The notes beneath the pieces are model-generated. The model made no database searches. It was not told the DNA's origin and was given only the letters and a program-made list of their open reading frames with translations. The translations under genes were made by a program, and so were the position numbers. A stretch of DNA of 32,748 nucleotides from Elysia marginata. Its lineage: Eukaryota > Mollusca > Gastropoda > Plakobranchidae. Every line of letters begins with the position of its first letter. Within the stretch, counting starts at the first letter, position 1. The stretch covers positions 182,709 through 215,456 of the forward strand of contig BMAT01012499.1 of NCBI GenBank assembly GCA_019649035.1, in the 5' to 3' direction. This document shows positions 8,570-19,576 of the stretch, one piece after another.

Positions 8570-11500
8570 AATTGAAGTCAATTGTTCGCAAATTTTATGA
8601 AGATGTGAGAGAAGGCAAAAATTGATCGAACAACTTTAGTAGGACAGGACAAGTTAAGTAGATGTTGTAAAACAGTAGAGAAACCCACTGGCCTTTTTCT
8701 CATAATTAACTTTCTCTTTAAAAAAAATCGGTTCTAATTACGCAGAATTAAGCTAGAAAATTTGTGATGTGGTTCTAGACAACTCTTTAAGTACAAGGAT
8801 GGCTCTATTGACCTAAACCCTTCAAGAGATAGCATAGAAAAATTTAAGAGTGATAAAAAGAATGTTGGAAAAGGAACTTGTAAAAAAATTATAACTTACG
8901 TTATCCTGGGGTCGTTTTATAAAGTAAGAGTAAAAATTTAATATTGTTCAATTTAAAAGGTGAGAAGAGATTTTTTTACATAACTTATTTTTTTCTGTCA
9001 ATTTTGCTAGAACAAAGGGGTATGTTTTTTGCGGTTTGGGAAGCAAACTCCGCACTTCTTTAGTATTTTTCTCCACCTTTTATATTTCAGAAATTAAAAA
9101 AAAACTTCTACTGAAATTTTAGCATGCATTTTAAGTTTTGTCTCATTATCTTCAACCATTGTGCCATATCTAAAGGTGTTTTCTGTGCTTTATTAGGAAG
9201 CTATTCTCTATCAAGTTTACACCAAGTTGCACTACCTTCCTTAATCTTTTTGACCTTTCATTTAATACTGCTGCATTCTTTGGACGCAGTTGTTGTTAAG
9301 TCACTGAATATTTCGTAAAAAACCCATTTAGATCTGATCTTAGAGAACTTATATTACAGAAACTTCCTTAATAAACTCTCCCTTCAGATTTAAAAGCAAG
9401 GTGTGTTTTCTTTACTCTTCAAGATGAATTAATTTTAGATTAAGATTTTTAGCTACATCAATTTCTTTACAATTCTGTGAGAGTGTGTGTTGCACCATTG
9501 CATCGAGTCACAATATACAATCATTAACTATCTATTGATGTCATTTAAATATGCAAGATTGTTCCTTTTTGTACTATACTTATGCCTTCCATTATCCTTA
9601 GGTTAGTTAAAACTTTTTCGTTTGTTTCATGAAAGTACATAGCATTGTTGTACCTGTTTGTCAATGGTAAGTAAATTTTGAAGACCTGCGGCATAAAAAA
9701 AATTTTTTTTTTCAAACTTATAATCCCAAGTTTTCGTGGAAGCAGTCTACAAATAAAACTCTTTTTATAGGGCTGTGGCTATTTATATTTTTCACATATC
9801 CTGTATAGGGAAAAAAAAGTTACAACACATGCATTATATTATGGTAGCGCAATATAGATCTACTTGTTATTTTCAAAAAATTTCTCTGTTACATGTGTAA
9901 AGGATCTAACCAGAATGCATGTTTATCATCGTTTTAAAACTTTTCTGTAATATGTGACTGTTTCTTTTTCTTTAAAAAAGAAATGTACCTAATTCGACAA
10001 CTTTATGGTATACAAAATAAAACATTTTTGAAGAGGAAAATTTTCTGCTCAAAACAAAAAAAAAGAATATTTTTTAACACTACATGCTCACCATTGATTG
10101 CCTTATATAGACTAGTGACAATAATGGCAATATAAATACTCTTATCATGTTTTAATGAACTCATATTTGTTACGTTTAAATTTACTCATACTTGCCGCAG
10201 AGTTTGTAGCAGGTAGACTGACTTTTAAACAACACAAATGTTTCGTTAACCAACTATTAGAGATGTTTGAAAGCAAAAAATTTTCATTTGCTTGCACTTA
10301 AATATTTGCATGTTCTGTGTTTTTTTTTTTATTTTCTCCTAAAAGGTTGTGATATCTGGGAATTATTTCGTGAAATTTTTACAAATTTTAGACGTTTACC
10401 TGAGGCCTTCTGAGAAACATTCCATTTTGAACAGTTTTACCTGAAATATCTGTATTTGTAAATTGATTTACTGCTTTTTTTTTTTAACAGCATACTATAA
10501 ATATCAGAAATTTTTAGGACATTGAAATGCAATTTTTTTTTTACTTCTTCCTTTTTTTCATCAACCAATTTGATGTGTGAAATTAGTCTTGAACAATGTT
10601 TTAAATGAGAATTAAGTCACAGAAAAAAAATGTCATCAAAATAAGCACTAGACGAAAAATGTAGATACATTTTTTTTCTAAAGAAAAGAGAGAAAATTAT
10701 TATTTTGGTTGATATTTTACCACCAGTGTTAATATTTCGCTGTATACAATTATTGTAAAAAAAACAAACAAATGCCATTTTGAGTAAATGAAGCAGGTTA
10801 AAAACACAGTGTAGTAAGATGAAAAAGGGTTTGTTTGGTTGACTGTGTCTGAAATTTTGCCTTAAAAATTGTTCAGTACCTCAGTAAACTTGAAGTAAGG
10901 CGATATTTGGAAGATGCAAGCCACTATAGACTTCAAAGATGATAGTCATAGGCAGACCTGACATTCATACTTATCAAATCAGTATTATACTGTTTTTTGG
11001 CCAAAATATTAGAAAATACTGATTTTCTGATTTTGATTTCAAAATACTGTTTTTTTACTGCTTGGCAACTACCACCCATGTAGCCAAATTTCAAAGAGTG
11101 AAGTTGCCAGTTTTGTGTTTTTTAATAACCAAAAAATAAAATAATTTTGTTAGTGCATGTACCAAAATACTTTACTGTAGGCCTACTGTTTATCACGTGG
11201 AGGATGGTGCTTCAATTGAAATGCTGTTTTTTGTTTCTTTTTTATAAAACAGTTAAAATTACAATTAAATTTGAAATGCTAACACTTTTACCAAAAATAT
11301 GTGTGAGTTTTTTAGTACTGGTTCAGATTTTTTTAAAAGCCTGAGTAATGATTTTTTAGCTCAATCATACTGATTTTTCATTTTGTGTAGTGGCAGGTCT
11401 GCATGAGCTTTGAAAATTCTGTTGTGAGTTAGTGGACTGGAAGGACGATGTTGGAATATTTCAAGCCACAAGTGCTCTGCTTATCTTGTTCTTCGCCAGC

Positions 11501-13567
11501 TTAAATTTTATTTGTTATAGACTGACTGTTTCAAGTTTATTTCAAGTATATTCAGTCAATACAAAGTCACATAAGGACATGTATTGAAATTAAGCAATGC
11601 TCAGCCAGTTTTAATATTTTCAGACATGAAAGGGATTCAAATATCTGGTTTTTTTAAAACTTTCATTTGAATATTGTGAATTCCACAACCTCTTGTTATA
11701 AAGTTAAACATTAAAAATGTTACATTTTGAACATTGTACTGTGAATTTTAGAATTGAAAAACAATATAATACACAATTTTATTTTGATTAGCTTTAAATG
11801 CCAAAATCATGTCAATTTTCTCATTATAAACTAAAAACAAATTGTAATTGGTGAGATGTTTTCCATAAATAATAATGTTTAAACACTAATTGTAGATCTT
11901 AGCCCTAAATTATTTTAAAGTTTTTTTTCATGATATGGATCCTCAACTTATGCCCCCTGTTCATGGTAAGTAGATATGAAGATTGCTGTTAAATTTTCTT
12001 TTTTTTTTTTTTTACTTTAGTTTTAAAGCAACCATATTAATGGTATGGATGTAGCACCTATTACCTAAGCATCATTGACAATGTTGAAGATGATGGCTCA
12101 TTTCTTTATGCAGATTTTTTTATAGTTTATGAAAAACAACATAGATAATATATTTCATGATGCTCAGATAAGGGATCATTGTTGCTGCAACACATTGTTA
12201 CTTATCATATATCTCACATCCTGGGCAGTCATTTCGAAATGTTGTGTTTGGGGAAAGGCCATTTAAAGAGTGTTTCTTCTCTTTTTTCTTTATTCTTTAA
12301 ATCACATAAAGTTTTAATTTCTCTCCAAAAAAATTGACATTGTCATGAAAATTTTGACTATTGGAACCTTAGGAAAACGAATTGTTCCAAACAGTGAGGT
12401 TTTTGAAGGTGAAAATTGTACATTTGACTTATTGACTCATTTACCATGGACAGGAGACTGCGTTAAAAATAACTTCTGTTTGTGAAATGCCATGAACAAT
12501 GCACTTTATGATGCCTAATATGCAATGTCATTACACCATGTTTATTGCTACCGATTGATATTTGTCCTTTGTTGCACAATTTGGTGTAAAAAGTTTTAGA
12601 GATGACATTGTCAGCATCAAGCAATAATATCAGTAAACATTACAAATATATTTATGTATAATATGTAAAAAGCGTGGTCTATGAAAGCTTAAGTTCTGTT
12701 TGCTAGCTTTACAAACCTAATCTTCCGAAATAACTTAAACAACATAGTAAAAACTGCACATGTCATTGAATATTTGTACCTTTTTTATGTACTTTTTCAT
12801 TGTCAATTCTTGGTATTTTAACTTAGAAAGTTTAATTTGAAACTAAAAACTTCTACTTGAACAACATTAGGCTAAAAAAAAAGGCTACCTATAATGATCT
12901 GTTGTGTGAACAGTCAACATTGCAGTAATATGTCATTACGATATCCGCTTTTTTCCTACATGTATACTGTATATTCTTATAAACATGGTTCACGGAAGAT
13001 ATGCTTTCATGATTGCACCATTTTAAATTTCAACTTCATCGTTGAAANNNNTTTTGTTGTTGCGATTCCTTATTGTTTTAAATCCCTTAAGCTTCCCTAG
13101 GATGTTTATTTTATTCAGGGATATTCTCATGCTTATGGTTCATGTTCTTGTTTTTTTTTCTTTAGTGCACTATTATTTAATATTTTATTATATATTTAAG
13201 AATTCTTAAACTTACTTGTACAAGAATATCTGTAATGAAAAAAATAATCAAATTATAATATAGAGAAATCAATATCATAGAGCAGCCATGTCTGGATTGG
13301 TAGCCTGTGATTCAATGTACTAAATGTTAGACAACCATGGTGAACCCAATGTAAGTCACTCAGATTAATACTGTATTGATTTAGAGCCCTTTAAGGTTGA
13401 ATTTTATAGCTGAGTATTTTTATTTTCTTCTAAATGAAAGAAATCAAGATTTAGGTAAGCTAGAGTTTAATTTTTTTCGACCATTTTGAGAGTGTACAAT
13501 TTATGTTAGACTTAGAGAATGTTAAAAACTCAATACAGTATGTCCAAATTCCAACTTTGTATGTTTA
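8570..13567. other. 5-kb AT-rich stretch without recognisable features
   Basis: I see no open frame with codon-like character, no splice-compatible exon pair and no tRNA-like promoter. The stretch is rich in short poly-A/poly-T runs. It could be intergenic sequence or a long 3' UTR or intron. A 4-base N run interrupts it at 13048-13051. Confidence 0.5.
13048..13051. other. Assembly gap or ambiguous bases (4 N)
   Basis: Four N bases lie between gttgaaa and ttttgttg. The short open frame that crosses them is not meaningful. Confidence 0.99.
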
Positions 13568-14133
13568 CAGTGGAATCTGGATAAAGTCAACACCTCGGGA
13601 CCGAAAAAAAAGTGTTTACTTTAAGCGAGGTCATGTACCATACTATAGTGCAATCTGTAAGAGCTATGCTGATGTAGACACAGAGATGAAATGTGTAGGT
13701 GTGTGCACAGAAATACTGTGTTCGCATAACATTAGATTTGTTGGACTGGTGTGGCCAAGCTGGGAGGAGTGGGAGAGTCATGAGTGAATTGCCCTAATCA
13801 GCACCTTTCCAGCCGTACTAGCCCTCCACCTCTACCCCACTAACCCTTGCCAGACCAGTGGGCCGAGGCAGGCGCGCATGCACTGTACGCATTGTCTTGA
13901 ATCATGAATGGAAACAAAGATTGCCCACCCACTCACCTCTTTGTCTCTATCAAGACCCATCTGAAGTCTCTCTATCTCTTTCCATCTGGCTACAAGGTGT
14001 TGACTTGAAGCGGAAATAGGCCCAAGGCAGTTGACTTAATGCACAATAAAGTTACTGAAATAAAAAAAAAAAGAACGGGTCCGTTGCGAAGTGTTGCCTT
14101 CAACTGTGAGTTGACTTCTCACGGATTCCACTG
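13568..14133. mobile_element. TIR MITE (TA target site), 566 bp
   Basis: The left end is CAGTGGAATCTGGATAAAGT with caacacctcggg following. The right end is GGATTCCACTG. TA flanks both ends (13566-13567, 14134-14135). Further inside, gttgactt-type blocks occur in both orientations (tacaaggtgttgacttgaag near 13995 and gtgagttgacttct near 14110). The interior is not homologous in length to the 193-bp member at 7131, so one is deleted or the other carries an insert. Open frames on both strands inside it are incidental. Confidence 0.78.
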
Positions 14134-14548
14134 TATTTATTTACCTTGGTTGCCTTACCACTTCTTACAAATTTTCACAATGCATTATCATTATTGTATG
14201 TAAATTCACAGATGAATTGTATTATTTGAATTATATCATACATGTTGTATTTTACAAGTTTGACAGCATGTTTAACTTTATGCTAACAAATAAACTTTCA
14301 AGTACCTTGGCTATATATCAACTGGGTTTTACAGTTTTTCTTTCAATCTTTTATTTTGCTTTTGTTTGTCGTAAATACCACCATCAAAACCATCGGTTTT
14401 TTTTTCCAAAATGTAATCATGTGGCAAACAATGATTAGTTCTATGCACTGGTTCTAGGCTCTCTGGACAAATGAAACAACCACAGACACCAAATCAAGTC
14501 AACTTATAATTAAAACTTAAAAAAAACATTTTTATCACGATACCTTAC

Positions 14549-14627
14549 TTGGTTTCCTATTCCTTTGGCCCATCAAATAATTTAGATACAGCATCAGAAG
14601 AGCTCCAAAGAAAACGGACATTTTCAT
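14549..14627 (-). CDS. Possible first coding exon with signal peptide, gene unknown
   Basis: On the minus strand, ATG at 14627-14625 begins MKMSVFFGALLMLYLNYLMG, followed by QRNRKP, and then a good donor (CCAA|GTAAGG, GT at 14548-14547). The peptide has a hydrophobic core of about 16 residues, as in a cleavable signal peptide. It ends one base into a codon, the same phase as the signal exon of the Ly6 gene further upstream on this strand. I searched downstream (lower coordinates) for a cysteine-rich or other partner exon and did not find one. It may be the start of a secreted protein whose other exons are outside my recognition, or a chance frame. Confidence 0.3.
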
Positions 14628-15002
14628 ATTTAAAGTTTCGAGAGAAAAATGTATACAAGTAATGTATTCTGCCTGTCCTTTGAGGAGATACAAATTTTGG
14701 TATGTACCTCCGGCGACGGGGCTGCAAAATTTGTATTTGCTGCGAATTTCCCCGCAAAATTTAGATATTTTATTAAATGAAATTTGCATATTTGTCGATT
14801 GTAAAGGTGGAATAAATGTACCTAGCTAATGCAAAATGCATTGAAATTTGAGCGTTAAACGTCGAAGTTTTGACTAAGAACAAAAAAGATATCCTTTCAT
14901 CGTTGGCTTGTGCCAGATGTAATCTCTCTGACTATTCCAACTGTTGGTAAGAGGGAGCGCCAACTTATTTATAAGTGGACTGGAAGCTGTATTTAAAGTA
15001 CT

Positions 15003-15171
15003 ATTGAACAACTGCGGTCCGTAAAGACTTTGCCAGTTTGATAGAAATATATCGATATTGACTACTTTACCAGCCTCATTGTAAAACCCATAAATTACAA
15101 AATGAAGGTATTGATCTCGATATATTTCTATCCACCTGGAAAGTCTCCACGGACCCAGTTTGTTCAACTAA
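15003..15171. repeat. Long imperfect inverted repeat (foldback), arms about 53-59 nt
   Basis: The left arm (15003-15055) includes ttgaacaactgcggtccg and gatagaaatatatcga. The right arm (15113-15171) is its reverse complement with few mismatches: tcgatatatttctatc, then ctccacggaccc and gtttgttcaa. The loop between is about 57 nt. RNA from either strand would form a long hairpin. It could be a small foldback transposon, a MITE with long arms, or a hairpin RNA precursor. No flanking duplication is obvious. Confidence 0.85.
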
Positions 15172-16282
15172 GTTGGGCATTGCCTGATTAATTTTACTCC
15201 TAATCTAGCTCTTCATTGTAGGATTGATTATGTTAAAATTAGATTAAAAAAAAGGGAAAATATAGAAGCCGTTTTCCATACTAATATTCAAAAGCGTTTG
15301 TGGATATAAACTTAAAAGTTTATAATTATCTGATCAGATGTTGAGAATGTGACAGTTAAAATACACTATTTTGAGCATTGAATTTAGACACTCATCGAGA
15401 CAGATAGAGACAGACACTTTAAAATGTAATCGCCAACAAGTCTTAAGCAAAAATCTTAACAATAGTGAATAAGATACAATCATTGTTATCCAATTTATTT
15501 CAAAGGAACGGTAAGAAAGTTTGAATCTAAAAACGCTTAAATTGTACAAATCACCACTTATAAATATTTGCATATGTACTATTGCAGATGTACTTCATAG
15601 AAAAACAGAACTATTACTTAAAAAGATAACAACAATGGAAAAGAAACCAGGCATTTTAACACTAAATACCTGGATGATATCTCAGGGATGCAAGTTTTCT
15701 GGGTTTTTTTAATGGAATGCCAATTTTTAGCTGTATTCTTTTGTTAAATAATCATGCAGGAAAATTTGAATGTCAGAGAAAACCTCTAAACTTAAGATTT
15801 CTGGAAAATCAAACACTTTCCGTGAGTTGTACAGCTGTGAAGGCCCCAGTACAAAGGTATATCTCCCCAATGATTGATTTATCAAAGATTCTAAATAGAG
15901 CAGCCCTGCTGTTGGTTACCCATTGTCAGGTGTAGCACTTTTTAAAGGTGTTAAAAATGTCCTGCTTTTAGTGCATGGACCTTTTAGGCTTGCATCCCTG
16001 ATTTACTATACACATGTGGATAAAACAGCAAAATGTAATCAATGAAATTTATACAACTAATTTGCTAACTGTAGGTTACTTTAAATCAGATTAACTGTCA
16101 GTATTTTACAGACACTGTAAGATGATGAAAAGACAAAACGATGACAAATTAATAGACAGATCAATCATGTCAACTGCAGTTTTAGCCATCAACTCGAAAG
16201 CGAACATACACTGCATTACTGCTGCTAGTAATAAAATATATCTGTAGGGAAAAAACAGAAAATTAATAACCAAAATAAGGTA

Positions 16283-16285
<3 letters not shown>
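15172..16285. other. No recognisable feature
   Basis: AT-rich sequence lies between the foldback and the (GA)n tract. The short open frames here lack partners, domains or splice support. The right part (about 16286-16487) is probably the 3' UTR or downstream region of the minus-strand Ly6 gene. Confidence 0.4.
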
Positions 16286-16356
<71 letters not shown>

Positions 16357-16385
16357 GACAGAGAAAGAGACAGACAGACAGACAA
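16286..16385. repeat. (GA)n microsatellite with (GACA)n extension
   Basis: About 29 GA units (16286-16343) are followed by gacagacagacagagacag-type repeats. It lies about 100-200 bp downstream of the Ly6 gene stop codon, so a (TC)n tract may be present in its 3' UTR. Two long minus-strand frames rich in Leu/Ser are artefacts of this repeat. Confidence 0.95.
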
Positions 16386-16487
16386 GTCTGAAGAAACAAC
16401 AAACAACAAAAAAAAAATCAAATACAGCGGTACACCTTTTTACAAAAGACAAAAGAGCAATAGTTTGTCCTCAGCCAAAGTCAGCAT

Positions 16488-16736
16488 CTAGGTACATGTA
16501 ATTTTCTTCAACACGTTTAAAGAAACCGCAAACAAAACTATCGATAAGAACGTCGAAAATGGAGACGTTTTTGGGTGCGATGTCTGTGCGAAGTTGTCCA
16601 TATTACAAAAGGATCGGTGATTGCAGCAAGATACACATTCTGAATAAAGCCCGCCTTCCCGGCAGCCAGGTGTACACTCTTTGGCACAGTAGCGGTCGAA
16701 GGTTGTGAGCTCCCCATCAGTGCTTAGTCGACGCAC
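16488..16736 (-). CDS. Gene B (Ly6/uPAR-domain protein), exon 3: second half of domain and C-terminal tail
   Basis: The acceptor is ttccgcag (AG at 16738-16737). The exon starts in phase 0 with GTG CGT CGA and ends at TAG (16490-16488), giving 82 codons, residues 81-162 of the predicted 162-residue protein. It supplies cysteines at about 97, 101, 105, 114, 117, 118 and 124, in the order YC-AKEC-TPGC, SECVSCC and SFCN. The CC pair and the final Cys-Asn are the hallmark end of Ly6/uPAR three-finger domains. After CN comes a Ser/Thr/Pro linker and a hydrophobic run (PFSTFLSIVLFAVSLNVL, about 139-156), which is expected to be a GPI-attachment signal. It ends in KKITCT, slightly more polar than usual, so a transmembrane anchor is an alternative. 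The protein is probably held on the outer cell surface; its ligand is unknown. Confidence 0.85.
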   Translation of the reverse strand: MRRLSTDGELTTFDRYCAKECTPGCREGGLYSECVSCCNHRSFCNMDNFAQTSHPKTSPFSTFLSIVLFAVSLNVLKKITCT

Positions 16737-16959
16737 CTGCGGAATTGGAAAAGGTCAAATCGTAAATGACTAAAGATGTAAGTCATTGAGGGACAGTGAA
16801 GCTAACTACTACATGGACTATATATATATATACATATAGGCCTATACTATATTATTCACTTTCGGGGAATTTGGCTTCGTCAGCGTAACTGTGTCGCCAC
16901 AGAGCAGCGCCACTAATGCCTCGGCAGACCAGTACACTTGAAGGCCACTTTTAACCCAT

Positions 16960-17143
16960 ATGCAGGGTATTGCAGGCGCATATATATCATAAATTCAAGA
17001 ATTGTCTGTAGCATGTTGGTGGACTGAGGAAAGTTAGGGTAAATTGCTTTCCCAAGGCAATTGGAACATGGCATGGTCGGGAATCGAACCCGCGACCTTC
17101 AGATCTCGATTCCGACGCGCTAATCACTCTGCCACGCTGCCCC
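16960..17143 (-). mobile_element. tRNA-derived SINE in a Ly6 gene intron
   Basis: On the minus strand the element starts GGGGCAGCGTGGCAGAGTGA (A-box region), followed by a B box GGTTCGATTCC within a GCGGGTTCGATTCCCGACC stem. A body with caattgccttgggaaagc follows. The acceptor stem and anticodon arm do not form a proper tRNA, so this is a SINE head and not a tRNA gene. The 3' end is not certain. Confidence 0.7.
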
Positions 17144-17844
17144 TAAACCAACTAAACAAGTTTTATTAGTGAAACAACCAACGTACCAATTAATAAAACT
17201 ATAATGATCAGTCGAGCACTCGCAAAACTACCAACAACCAAAAGCAAACTAACGCCCTTTCTTGTTTTTTTGTGTTGTGAATAAAGGAGGGGCGGCAACC
17301 ACAAACGCATGCGAATAATTCATAAGAGAATCGAGTTAAAAAAAACGAACTATACTCATAGTATCGATTACTTACGAATATCCTACTATATATTTATTAG
17401 ATCCCATAAATGAACACAAAAGCGTAGAACTTGAAGTACACCCTGCCCTCACTTTGTTTCTTCAAATTTGCTCAACTTAATTCAAATACCAATATTGTTA
17501 ACTCAGCTTAAACCTAAGTTCGATTTTCAGTTAATTTGATTTTTTTTTGTGTCACTCGAGGACAATAAATTATAGGGACCCGCATGAGGACTTGCACATT
17601 TTTCACCAAAGGTGATATTATTATTTATATCCCTTGAAGTCTTAACCCTTCACTGCCGAAGCATACTTGTTTTTGGATTAAAATAATATAATATGCATAG
17701 TGCAGTTAATTGCGTTCAGGCAATGGATCGCATTATTCTGTGTTAACGAAATTGGATAAGTTCTCAAGTATTTGTTTCTGGAATGTTTATCATATATGAT
17801 AATCTGGGCATTACGGCTAATATCCTAAATGTAACACATATGAT
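17144..17844. other. Intron sequence of the Ly6 gene without recognised features
   Basis: AT-rich, no coding signal. The array described above begins at about 17845. A short palindrome, tatcatatatgata, occurs near 17790 and resembles parts of the array unit. Confidence 0.4.
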
Positions 17845-18042
17845 GGTACGTTTCAGCGTATCATATCTGATACGTTGGACAATAGACCTTTATAATACTG
17901 TTGTATTTCAAACGTATCTTGAAGTAGGACTCGTTCATTAAACACTTCCGTGCTACAGCATTATATAATGATAGGCTGGACAGCACAGGGTTAAGCAGAC
18001 AGGTTCACAATTATTATTGTGTGTATTTCAAATGTAAGGTAC

Positions 18043-18093
18043 CTTGCAGTAGGGCTCATTTATCAAACATTTCCGTGTTTTATATATCATACG
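18043..18093 (-). other. Candidate 51-nt mini-exon in the Ly6 array
   Basis: On the minus strand, an acceptor-like ctgtccag ends at 18094. The next 51 bases are open (RMIYKTRKCLINEPYCK) and end at AAG|GTACCT. Length is a multiple of three, and both borders are phase 0, the same phase as the exon 2/exon 3 junction, so inclusion would not break the protein. Splicing is unproven. Confidence 0.25.
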
Positions 18094-18260
18094 CTGGACA
18101 GTACATGGTTAAACAGACTGTTTTGTAACAATTATTGTGTTTCAAACGTACCGTGCAGTAGGGCTCGTTCACCAAACACTTCCGTATTATATATGATACG
18201 CTGGACACTGGACAGTACAGGGCTAAACAGACTGTTTTATAATACTGCATTTCAATGTAC

Positions 18261-18317
18261 CTTACAGTAGGACTCGTTTATCAAACACTTCTGTGTTACA
18301 GCATTATATATGATACG
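18261..18317 (-). other. Candidate 57-nt mini-exon in the Ly6 array
   Basis: On the minus strand, acceptor-like ctgcactgtgcag ends at 18318. The next 57 bases are open (RIIYNAVTQKCLINESYCK) and end at AAG|GTACAT, the same donor hexamer as the real exon 2. Both borders are phase 0. The other copies fail this test: the 18372 copy lost the AG, the 18153 copy is 49 nt long, and the 17917 copy lost its donor and frame. Confidence 0.25.
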
Positions 18318-18485
18318 CTGCACAGTGCAGGGTTAAACAGACTGTTTTATAACTATTAAAGTATATCAAACGTACCTTGCAGTAGGGCTTGTTTATCAAA
18401 CATTTCCGTGTATTAAATATGAAACGATGGACATTACAGGGTTACGCACAGTGTTTTTTAATAATTATTGCATTTCAAAATGTAC

Positions 18486-18652
18486 CTTGCAGTAGGGCTC
18501 GTTAATGAAGCATTTCCGTGTGGGGATTTTGTGAATGTCCGACATGCCTATACAATCTGTGTTGTCTCCATTGTGACATTCGAAGCAAGACAAGTTGGAG
18601 GTACGGGTCTCAGGTTTGTTAAAAATGTAAACCTCGTATTTGTAGCCTTTGT
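18486..18652 (-). CDS. Gene B (Ly6/uPAR-domain protein), exon 2: first half of three-finger domain
   Basis: The acceptor is tatttcgtttcag (AG at 18654-18653) and the donor is AAG|gtacat (GT at 18485-18484). One base from exon 1 plus 167 bases give 56 codons, residues 25-80. After DKGYKYEVYIF and a linker comes LSCFECHNGDNTDC, the opening C-x-x-C and third cysteine of a Ly6 domain. RKCFINEPYCK follows, with cysteines 4 and 5. One N-glycosylation sequon (NLS) precedes the first cysteine. The last 36 bases of this exon, with the donor and the start of the intron, are repeated in tandem just downstream. The exon reads cleanly and joins exons 1 and 3 in phase. Confidence 0.87.
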
Positions 18653-19576
18653 CTGAAACGAAATAAAATAAAATAGCCGTACATTGCCAAGGTTTATAAG
18701 TCTAGGGCTTTCAAAGAAAGCTAAAATTGACGTGGCTATTGTGAGGGAAACATAGGTTGAGCTGTTAATGTGGGCCCGCGTACAAAGCGCCTCGCTGTCC
18801 TTTTGCCTGTACTGTGCAGTAGGCCTTAAAGTCCACGTCAACACTCACTAAAAAAAAACAACACACACATAAGACCTATTTGCTGTACTTTTGCGAATGC
18901 AAAGATAAAATTACTGTTTTTTTCGGGTGGGGGGGGGGGGTTGACTTATTAGGTACTGATAAAATAATATTTTGAATATCTTTGATGCAAATGATCATTT
19001 AATATTGTATTATTTGATGAACCATTATTTCTAAAATGTATCCCATTTTAACATTTATAGGACAATCATTATGGTCGCAGCGCGGATAACCCGACATAAA
19101 TTAAACATGTATTTTTGTAATAGCAATCTTGTTATAAGAAAAGCCTCGTTTAGTGTACAAAAACCATCACTTAAGAAAGATTTACACTAAACGATTTGAA
19201 AGATAAAGATACAGTTTTACAAAATTCCTGACTGATTGAGGACGAGAGCACAAAGAGGAAACCCTTTCTCACATCTTTCCTTAGAGAATATTTTTCGTTT
19301 AACTCACTGAGGATCTTGCTTAGTCACGTAATAGATGTAAGTTAAGAATTCATGGCGTTCTATCCTGCCTTGTTTGTTTCCTAGTTTTCATCAAACAATG
19401 AGTGCCTAGGCTTGGTCATAATATTAAACATTTGTTTTCGTCAACGAAACAATCTACAAACCAGACTCTAGTAAAATAAACCTATATGGCATATCAACCA
19501 ACAGCAGTGTCCTTACATTAGAGTTATTATTTTTACATGCATACTCCGACCACTCTTTCAAAAACAAAATTCTTAC
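18653..19576 (-). other. First intron of the Ly6 gene
   Basis: The interval lies between the exon 1 donor (GTAAGA) and the exon 2 acceptor (tttcag). It holds a poly-G run near 18927-18941 and nothing else recognisable. Confidence 0.6.

Larger units (their letters stand above)
17845..18485 (-). repeat. Tandem array of exon 2 end plus donor plus intron start, about 5.5 units of 105-120 bp
   Basis: On the minus strand each unit has a 36-nt coding-like segment matching the end of Ly6 exon 2, then a splice donor, then about 70 nt of intron. A cagtctgtttaaccctgtac segment and cgtatcatatata occur in the intron part. The coding segments end at about 18372 (TRKCLINKPYCK, donor GTACGT), 18261 (TQKCLINESYCK, GTACAT), 18153 (IRKCLVNEPYCT, GTACGT), 18043 (TRKCLINEPYCK, GTACCT) and 17917 (ARKCLMNESYFK, donor lost to AT). 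A further partial unit lies at about 17845-17908. The real exon end (TRKCFINEPYCK) is the sixth copy. All changes in the coding segment keep its length. The array lies entirely in the second intron. Confidence 0.9.

Noticed and set aside
15717-15935. Plus-strand frame of 72 codons with an Ig-like FECQ...SVSCTAV look
   Set aside because: Only two spaced cysteines and no tryptophan or Y-x-C pattern. No splice phase support.
16106-16452. Long minus-strand frames rich in Leu and Ser
   Set aside because: They are translations of the (GA)n tract with no start, splice or domain support.
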